Source: Planctomycetota bacterium (GTDB lineage Bacteria; Planctomycetota; UBA1135; GCA-002686595). Taken from it: 64,000 bases of DNA. Shown here one piece after another: positions 58,691 through 64,000 of the stretch (positions are counted from its first letter, which is position 1; every line of letters starts with the position of its first letter). A program made the translations under genes and the position numbers. The DNA lies in NCBI GenBank assembly GCA_016779205.1, contig JADHOC010000019.1, positions 1 to 64,000 of the forward strand. The letters are read 5' to 3'. Under the pieces are notes generated by a model that did not search any database, was not told the origin of the DNA, and saw only the letters and a program-made list of their open reading frames with translations.

Positions 58691-59806
58691 TCAGCGCCGC
58701 TGGTCGAGCACGGCCCACGCCACGGCGGCCACGGCCTTGACCCGCCCGAACTCGCTGTTCGTCATGACCACCACCGCCCGCCGGCTGTCCGGGCGCACCG
58801 AGAGCAACGTCCGGGTCTTGGGCTGGGAGCCCGTGTGGCGGATGACGCGCTCCCCTGCAGCGGAGGAGACCCCAAACCCGAGCCCGTAGGAGGTGCGCTT
58901 GCCGCTGGCGAGCTGCTGCGGGGTCCACATCCGGTCCAGCGTCGCCCGCGGGAGCAGGGCCTCCCCCATCAGGCCACGGGCGAAGCGCGCGAGGTCGCCG
59001 ACCGTCGAGATGAACCCGCCGCCGGCGAGCTTCCAGCTCACGTCGCGATCCACCGAGGGCACGACCACGCCGGCCACGCGCCGGTACCCGCGCGCCCGCC
59101 CCGGGATCTCGACCCACTGGTAGTCCGGCTGGAGCGAGGCCATACCCAGGGGGGCGGCGATGGACCCTGCGACCTGTTCATGGAGCGGCGCCTTGCCCGC
59201 CCGGGCCACGGCGGCGCCGAGCAGCATGTAGCCGTGGGTCGAGTACGAGTAGCGGGTCCCCGGCTGCGCGACGAGGGGCGACTCCTTGAACCGGTCCAGG
59301 GCCACGACCGTGTCCTGGAAGGGGTGGGGCTCCGCGTACTCGCGCCTGGTCCGGACCACCTCCCCGTTGGAGTAGTGGACGATCCCGCCCAGGTGCCCCA
59401 GGAGCTGCCGCGCGGTCACCGGCCAGGGCTTCTCCGGGAACTCGGGGACCAGCGCGCGCACGTCCTCGTCGAGGTCCAGACCCTCGGCCTCGGAGAGCTG
59501 AACGGCACGCACCGCCACCAGCGGCTTCGAGATGGACGCCCAGCGAAACATGGTCGAGGGGCCAACCGGGGTGCCCGCCTCCCGATCGGCCTCGCCGAGG
59601 TAGAACTCCTCGATCTCGTCCCCCACCACCACGGCAACCGCGAGCCCAACGAGCCCCTGCCGCTCGAACTCCTCCTCGAGGGCCGCGTGGAGCGCCGCCT
59701 CCAGGGGGACATCGTCCGCCGTCGCCGCGTGGACTCCGTCGCTCACCGCCCCGGCGGCCGGCAAGAGCGCCGCCAGGAACCACGCAGAGAGAAGGCCGCT
59801 CATCAC
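58691..59806 (-). CDS. serine beta-lactamase-family (class C-like) hydrolase
   Basis: 371 aa with a signal peptide (LLSAWFLAALLPAAGA). The nucleophile motif is SISK (S-x-x-K) in FRWASISKPLV. The second motif is YST in YSYSTHGYMLLG, where Tyr-x-Asn is usual. The third is HTG near the C-terminus (VIRHTGSQPKTR). This set fits the broad DD-peptidase/esterase/class C group, so antibiotic hydrolysis should not be assumed. TAAGCT lies 6 nt before the GTG used here; an ATG follows directly and is an alternative start. Confidence 0.88.
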   Translation of the reverse strand: MMSGLLSAWFLAALLPAAGAVSDGVHAATADDVPLEAALHAALEEEFERQGLVGLAVAVVVGDEIEEFYLGEADREAGTPVGPSTMFRWASISKPLVAVRAVQLSEAEGLDLDEDVRALVPEFPEKPWPVTARQLLGHLGGIVHYSNGEVVRTRREYAEPHPFQDTVVALDRFKESPLVAQPGTRYSYSTHGYMLLGAAVARAGKAPLHEQVAGSIAAPLGMASLQPDYQWVEIPGRARGYRRVAGVVVPSVDRDVSWKLAGGGFISTVGDLARFARGLMGEALLPRATLDRMWTPQQLASGKRTSYGLGFGVSSAAGERVIRHTGSQPKTRTLLSVRPDSRRAVVVMTNSEFGRVKAVAAVAWAVLDQRR

Positions 59807-59812
59807 TCCCTC

Positions 59813-59818
59813 AGCTTA
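59813..59818 (-). promoter_or_regulatory. leaderless-type -10 box of the beta-lactamase-family gene
   Basis: TAAGCT on the minus strand, 6 nt before the GTG start. Confidence 0.45.
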
Positions 59819-59857
59819 CGACCCGGAGCGGGCCGCCGCACGTGGCTCGGGGACCGC

Positions 59858-60955
59858 TCAGGGCCGAGCGATCAGTCGCCGCCTTCCCTGATGCGCCGCC
59901 AGGACGCGCAGGGAGGCCGCCACGAGCCGCTCCACCGTGATCGTGGAGCGGTCCACCTCGGCGCGGTAGCTGCAGTAGTCCGGCGAGGTGCTCGCCACCT
60001 TCTCCCCCAGGCCGAAGAGGTCAATCTCCGCCGCGGAGGTCGGCGCGAAGAAGGTGACCATGGGGACCTCCATGGCGAGCCCGAGGTGGAGCGCCAGGGA
60101 GTCGCTGGTGAGCAGGAGGTCGCCGAGGCCCACGATCGCCGCGAACGTGTTGAGGTCATGGTGCGTCCCGGCGTCGACCACGCGGAGGGGCGCGTCGAGG
60201 TCGCCGAGGGCCGACACGATCGCGTCGTTACGCGCGCGCTCGGCGGGCCCCCCGAGGACGAGGAAGGTCACCTCTCGCCCGACCGCGCTGGCCAGGGCGC
60301 CCGCGTAGGCGGCGACGCGGTCCACCGGGAGCTCCTTGCTCCGCCAGCGCCCGCCGGCTCCGGTGTTCAGCCCGCACACGAGGGTGGAGTCGTCGAGCCC
60401 CTTCTCGCTGGCGAACCTCAGCGCCGCGGCGTGGGCCTCGCTGGAGAGGGAGAGCTCGGGCCGGCCGCTCTCGACCTCGAGCATCGAGGCGAAGATCTCG
60501 GGGTGGGTGCGCAGGTTCTCTCGCTTCCGCCGGTCCGCGGCCTCCTTGCCGTCCTTGCAGAGCAAGCCCATGCCGAACCACGGCTCAACGTCATCGGTGT
60601 AGGTCGGCTGCCCTTGCCCGTCGAGCGTGGCACCGGAGAGGCGCGCCGTGTCCAGGGAGGCGGCGAGGGCGCAAAGGGGCGCCTCGTCATCGAGCGAGAG
60701 GACCCAGTCCCAACGGGTCCCCGGAAGGTCGGCCCGGGCGGCCTCCATGGAGGCCGCGTCCCCGGGATCACACAGGATCACCCGGTCCACGAGCCGGTGG
60801 CGCTCCACGAGGCTCGCCGCTGCGGGGGCGACCAGCCACGTGAGCTGGAGGTCGGGGAAGCGCCGCTTGAGGCCCGGGAGCACGGAGGTCGTGCGGAGGA
60901 CGTCGCCGAGCGATCCCGTTTTGATCATGAGAACCGAGGTCACGCTAGTGCTCAC
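59858..60955 (-). CDS. glycosyltransferase family 9 (heptosyltransferase-like) protein
   Basis: 365 aa of GT-B fold. The N-terminal VLMIKTGSLGDVLRTTSVLPGLKRR-type motif marks family 9. A middle NTGAGGRWRSKELPVDRVAAY and the C-terminal LLTSDSLALHLGLAMEVPMVTFFAPTS-type nucleotide-sugar site follow. Such enzymes add heptose or a related sugar to lipopolysaccharide cores. The GTG giving VSTSVTSVLM has GGAGG 8 nt upstream and was preferred over the longer frame. It follows the AOR-like gene by 84 bp on the same strand; a functional link is not evident. Confidence 0.88.
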   Translation of the reverse strand: MSTSVTSVLMIKTGSLGDVLRTTSVLPGLKRRFPDLQLTWLVAPAAASLVERHRLVDRVILCDPGDAASMEAARADLPGTRWDWVLSLDDEAPLCALAASLDTARLSGATLDGQGQPTYTDDVEPWFGMGLLCKDGKEAADRRKRENLRTHPEIFASMLEVESGRPELSLSSEAHAAALRFASEKGLDDSTLVCGLNTGAGGRWRSKELPVDRVAAYAGALASAVGREVTFLVLGGPAERARNDAIVSALGDLDAPLRVVDAGTHHDLNTFAAIVGLGDLLLTSDSLALHLGLAMEVPMVTFFAPTSAAEIDLFGLGEKVASTSPDYCSYRAEVDRSTITVERLVAASLRVLAAHQGRRRLIARP

Positions 60956-61039
60956 TTCGCCGCCCTCCCTGCCCCCGCTCAAGCCCGGCCCGGGTTTCCT
61001 GGGGAAGTTCCACAGGGAGATCCGCTCCCCCGCCCGCTC

Positions 61040-63148
61040 TCACCCGCCGGGGATCGCGAGGACCAGCTCGACCACGGCCCCCGGGCGGTGGCGCCGCCCC
61101 TCGAGAGCGCCTCCGCCCGCTGCCCCCGCCGGGGTCTCCACCTCGAGCACCGCCGGCAGCGGCCGACCCGCCGGGTCCAGGAGCCACGGGGCCGCGGAGG
61201 GACACGCCGCGGCCAGCGCCGCCAAGAGCTCCGGTCCAGTCCAGCCCTCAGACGGGACCGGGACCTCGATCCGGACCCCCTCCAGGGAGGAGGCGGTCTC
61301 GGGCCCGCTCCGACGGAGGCCAGGGTGCCCCGCGAGCCGCGACCCGAGCGGGCCCCGGGCGAGCACGGTGAGCGGGCTGCCGCCCGCCGCTGGATCCCCG
61401 GCGTCCCCCACCGTCGACGGGAGGCCTCCAGGGGCGAGCTCGCCTCCCCGGCGCACGGGAGGCACTGTCCCTCCGAGGTCGGCGTCCCGGGCGGCGAGGT
61501 AGGCCTCCACCGCAGCGGGGTGGCGCGCGGCCAGCTCCACGGGGACCCCCAGCTCCCCCCCCAGCAACTCCCGATGCAGCGCCAGGTGATCGGCCCCAGC
61601 GCGGAGGAACCCTGCCGCCGCAGGCACCCCGTCCGCCGCCTCGAGCCCGAGGGCCTCGGCCAGCTCGGAGAGCCCCATGATCCCATCGGCGAGGAGGCCC
61701 GCCGCCGAGAAGGAGCAGAAGCCCGACACGTCCACCGCCGCCGCGACGCACTCGTGCCAGAAGGCCAGCGTCCCCGCGTCCCGTTCGCGGTCCCCGGACC
61801 ACGGCAACGGGGCCACCATCTGCTCGGCCCGCGCCCCGTCGAGGCCGAGAATGCTGAGGCTGCGCAGCGGCTCCGGCCCCCGAACGGCGAGGGCCTGCCC
61901 CACCTCTGCCGCCAGGTCACCCCTTGCGAAGGTCGCGCCGGCGGCAGAGAGCGGTCCGGGATCCATGGCCGCCGCGTGCGCCTCGCTCGCGGGATCGAGC
62001 AGGCCCGCGAAGAAGGCGTCGGGGCCCACCCCGGGATGACGGCCCATGAGCGCCGCCACCGCTCGCGCGTCGATGCCGAGATCGTTGCACCGTTCGAGGA
62101 GGTCGAGCGGGTCCCCGTGCCCCGCGAATCCCTGCAGCGCGGAGAAGCGGCCGCCCACCTTCGCGCCCCCGCGGTCCACCTCGAAGGTCCAGCCGCAAGG
62201 GGTGGGGCAACCGGCGCAGCCGTGCTTGCGCCTGGCCCCCTCCACCTCGAGGTCCGTGGCCCGACTCGCCGCCAGCTCGAGGGTCCCACCCGCAGCCCGG
62301 GTCAGGAGCCGCGGCGAGCGGACGAGCGCGGCCTCGAGGTCTCCCCCCGGGTCGCCGGCTCCGGGAGCAGCTCCGGTGGTCGATGGAGCCTCCTCCACGG
62401 TGAGCGCCACCACCCCCGCGCTGGCCAGGGCCGCCCCGAGTCCGCCCCGCCCCACCACGCTCGGCGCGGCCCCGGGATCGGCGCCGTCGTAGCTCGCCAG
62501 GTTCGCGAAGGGGAGTCCGGCCTGGGCGCCGGGGCCGGTGGCCACCGTGTGGGCGCTCGCCGATCCACGACGGAGCGCCTGCGCGCGCCCGGCGGCCCCG
62601 AGGCCCAGCAGGTCAGCGGACGCCGCCCCGAGCTCGACCGTGCCGCCGGCGAGAACCCGGACCACCCTCGGCTCCTCGGCTCGTCCGAGGAGCACCAGGG
62701 AGTCCGCGTGGGCCGCGAGCCCCCGGCCGAAGGGACCGCCCACCTGGGCCTCGGTGATCCCTGGCCGGAGCGGGGCCCGCGCGGACACCGTCGCCCGCGC
62801 CGCGGTCGGGACCCCGCGGCGGACCGCGTCGCCCACCGAGGCGACGAAGCTCGGCGCTGCGATGGCCCCGCCCGACGGGTCCGGCGCCCCGACCGGGGGA
62901 GCGGCGCCTCCGCCAGCGGAGCGGTGCGCCGCGGCGTAGAGGGCCATCGCCAGTGCCGGCCCGGAGCGACCCGCCGAGGCCTGGAGGTCTGGCGCTGCGG
63001 CGAGAGCGGCTCGGACTCCGCCGAGCCAGGCCTCGGCGCCCGCCACCCCCGCTGGGCCGAGATCCACCACGAGCACCCGCCGCCCCGACACCTCGCCGAG
63101 GACCGCGGAGCCCGCCGCGCGCGCTGCCTCTGAGGGGTGCCCATCCAT
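61040..63148 (-). CDS. aldehyde:ferredoxin-oxidoreductase-like protein with C-terminal MoaD-like domain
   Basis: 702 aa. Residues about 1-610 follow the AOR plan: an eroded N-terminal domain with VGGPFGRGLAAHADSLVLLG, GPGAQAGLPFANLASYDG and GRGGLGAALAS. The iron-sulfur ligands are Cys311-x2-Cys314-x3-Cys318 (GCAGCPTPCG) and Cys478 in SGFCSF. Such enzymes oxidise aldehydes with a tungsten- or molybdenum-pterin cofactor. The last about 85 residues (GVRIEVPVPSEGWTGPELLAAL to the end) match a MoaD/ThiS beta-grasp domain and finish with the Gly-Gly used for thiocarboxylation. No other pterin gene is in view. TATCCT lies 10 nt before the ATG. Confidence 0.82.
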   Translation of the reverse strand: MDGHPSEAARAAGSAVLGEVSGRRVLVVDLGPAGVAGAEAWLGGVRAALAAAPDLQASAGRSGPALAMALYAAAHRSAGGGAAPPVGAPDPSGGAIAAPSFVASVGDAVRRGVPTAARATVSARAPLRPGITEAQVGGPFGRGLAAHADSLVLLGRAEEPRVVRVLAGGTVELGAASADLLGLGAAGRAQALRRGSASAHTVATGPGAQAGLPFANLASYDGADPGAAPSVVGRGGLGAALASAGVVALTVEEAPSTTGAAPGAGDPGGDLEAALVRSPRLLTRAAGGTLELAASRATDLEVEGARRKHGCAGCPTPCGWTFEVDRGGAKVGGRFSALQGFAGHGDPLDLLERCNDLGIDARAVAALMGRHPGVGPDAFFAGLLDPASEAHAAAMDPGPLSAAGATFARGDLAAEVGQALAVRGPEPLRSLSILGLDGARAEQMVAPLPWSGDRERDAGTLAFWHECVAAAVDVSGFCSFSAAGLLADGIMGLSELAEALGLEAADGVPAAAGFLRAGADHLALHRELLGGELGVPVELAARHPAAVEAYLAARDADLGGTVPPVRRGGELAPGGLPSTVGDAGDPAAGGSPLTVLARGPLGSRLAGHPGLRRSGPETASSLEGVRIEVPVPSEGWTGPELLAALAAACPSAAPWLLDPAGRPLPAVLEVETPAGAAGGGALEGRRHRPGAVVELVLAIPGG

Positions 63149-63158
63149 CGCGAGGGAG

Positions 63159-63164
63159 AGGATA
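63159..63164 (-). promoter_or_regulatory. -10 box of the AOR-like gene
   Basis: TATCCT on the minus strand, 10 nt before the ATG, giving a predicted leader of only a few nucleotides. Confidence 0.45.
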
Positions 63165-63236
63165 CCCGCCTGGAGCCGCTCCCTCGCCGGGGAGCCACAT
63201 CGGGGTCCTGAGGTGGGAAAGATCGGCCCGCTGGCC

Positions 63237-63242
63237 TACCCT
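63237..63242 (+). promoter_or_regulatory. possible -10 box of the M50 protease gene
   Basis: TACCCT lies 22 nt before the assumed TTG start. It is the only TAnnnT in the 116-bp divergent gap with the AOR-like gene besides the one facing that gene. Confidence 0.3.
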
Positions 63243-63264
63243 CCCCCCTCGCCCCACCGCCCCC

Positions 63265-64000
63265 TTGCTCGAGAACCACACCATCGCGCGGATCGCCGGG
63301 ATCCCCATCCGCGCCAACCTGCTCCTCGGCTACCTGCTCGCCTTCTGGGCGATCATGGGGGCGTCCCGTGGCAAGGCCGAGCTGACGTTCACCCTGATCG
63401 CGCTGTCCATGGGGCTCCTGCTGCTCCACGAGCTCGGGCACGCCCTGGCTGCTCGACGCTTCGGGCTGCAGGTGGTCGACATCGTCCTCTGGCCCCTGGG
63501 CGGGATGGCCCGCATCAGCGACTTCCCGGCCGACGCGCGCACGGAGGCCTGGGTCGCCGCGGCAGGGCCCCTGGTGAACCTGTCCCTCGCCGCCCTCGCC
63601 GCACCGCTGGTGCTGCTGACGGGGGGCTCCGGGTCGGCCTTCGAATTCAGCCCGGGCGCAGGGCTCGGGATCAGCCCCGACAGCGGGGGCGTCCTCTCCC
63701 TGTTCGTCGTGATCAACCTCGCCTTCGGCCTCATCAACCTGATCCCCGCCTTTCCCATGGACGGCGGCCGCCTGCTCCGGTCGTTCCTGGCCCGCGGCGG
63801 GCGGGACTGGGTCGCGGCCACGGATCGAGCGACCTCCGTGGGGAGCGTGATCGCCTGGGGGATGATCATCCTCTTCATCGTTCGCGGCGAGTGGCTCCTC
63901 TCGCTGCTCGGCTTCTTCATCCTCTTCTCCGGGGTGAAAGAGCGCTTCGCCGTCCGTCTTCGCCACCAGGCGGAGCAGCTCGGCGGCGGCGCAGGCCGCT
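63265..64000 (+). CDS. site-2 protease family (M50) metalloprotease, 3' end outside window
   Basis: Intramembrane zinc protease, at least 245 aa, open to the right edge. HELGH (in LLLLHELGHALAARRFG) supplies two zinc ligands and the catalytic Glu. NLIPAFPMDGGRLLRSFLA supplies the Asp ligand. Between them AAGPLVNLSLAALA is the usual conserved membrane segment. The layout matches the SpoIVFB/Rip3-like group, which often carries CBS domains at the C-terminus, off the window here. A TTG start (LLENHTIARIAGIPIRAN) is assumed because no ATG or GTG lies in frame nearby; no Shine-Dalgarno is visible. Confidence 0.9.
   Translation, partial: MLENHTIARIAGIPIRANLLLGYLLAFWAIMGASRGKAELTFTLIALSMGLLLLHELGHALAARRFGLQVVDIVLWPLGGMARISDFPADARTEAWVAAAGPLVNLSLAALAAPLVLLTGGSGSAFEFSPGAGLGISPDSGGVLSLFVVINLAFGLINLIPAFPMDGGRLLRSFLARGGRDWVAATDRATSVGSVIAWGMIILFIVRGEWLLSLLGFFILFSGVKERFAVRLRHQAEQLGGGAGR

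Noticed and set aside
58640-63133. 1497-codon plus-strand frame opposite the beta-lactamase-like, glycosyltransferase and AOR-like genes
   Set aside because: It crosses three well-supported minus-strand genes and their gaps, has the Arg/Gly/His/Pro composition of an antisense shadow, and has no recognisable motif.

Overview
This window comes from a very GC-rich bacterium (roughly 70% G+C by eye) and consists almost entirely of chromosomal housekeeping genes. The best guess is a high-GC member of the Planctomycetota or a relative. RpoB (1245 aa) and RpoC (1455 aa) lack the large insertions seen in proteobacteria. The EF-G is divergent, the spc cluster lacks S14 and L30, Shine-Dalgarno sites are patchy, and sulfatase-superfamily, lipoprotein and TlpA-like genes are present. 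This is inference from gene content, not a phylogenetic placement. No insertion sequence, phage, CRISPR array or rRNA gene was found.

Layout. Positions 1-7.7 kb hold dnaX (minus, cut by the left edge), two tRNA-Ser genes, tadA beside the tRNA-Arg(ACG) whose wobble base it edits, then argF-like and dnaE on the plus strand. From 42.0 kb down to 7.8 kb runs one continuous minus-strand translation/transcription super-cluster: tRNA-Thr(TGT)-Tyr(GTA)-Gly(TCC)-Thr(GGT)-tuf-rpmG-secE-nusG-rplKAJL-rpoBC-rpsLG-tsr3-fusA-S10 operon-spc operon-alpha operon-adk. The tRNA-tuf part has the gene order of the Escherichia coli thrU-tyrU-glyT-thrT-tufB operon. The 42.1-64 kb part is a mosaic of short units: aroC with a receiver-domain protein, two divergent sulfatase-superfamily genes, biotin carboxylase with a biotin carrier, lipoproteins, a HAD-type fusion protein, a peptidase-like protein, a heterodimeric ABC exporter, a glutathione peroxidase, a thioredoxin-like protein, a serine beta-lactamase-family protein, a family 9 glycosyltransferase, an aldehyde:ferredoxin-oxidoreductase-like protein with a fused MoaD-like tail, and the start of an M50 site-2 protease.

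Regulation. Two promoter styles can be read by eye. Heavily expressed stable-RNA and r-protein units have a TTGAC-type -35 box 16-17 bp from a TAnnnT-like -10 box (tRNA-Arg, tRNA-tuf, rpsL, rpsJ). Many ordinary genes instead have a lone TAnnnT box only 6-8 nt before the start codon, the arrangement expected for leaderless mRNAs (tsr3, the receiver protein, both sulfatase-like genes, the HAD fusion, the peptidase-like gene and the beta-lactamase-like gene). Convergent or consecutive units are separated by long perfect GC hairpins without obvious U-tracts.

The most unusual items are the AOR-like/MoaD-like fusion, a Tsr3-type rRNA aminocarboxypropyltransferase homologue inside the ribosomal super-cluster, an apparently catalytically dead sulfatase paralogue paired with a threonine-type one, a divergent EF-G with NKCE in place of NKxD, ribosomal protein S12 carrying Arg at position 88, and the leaderless-promoter pattern itself.
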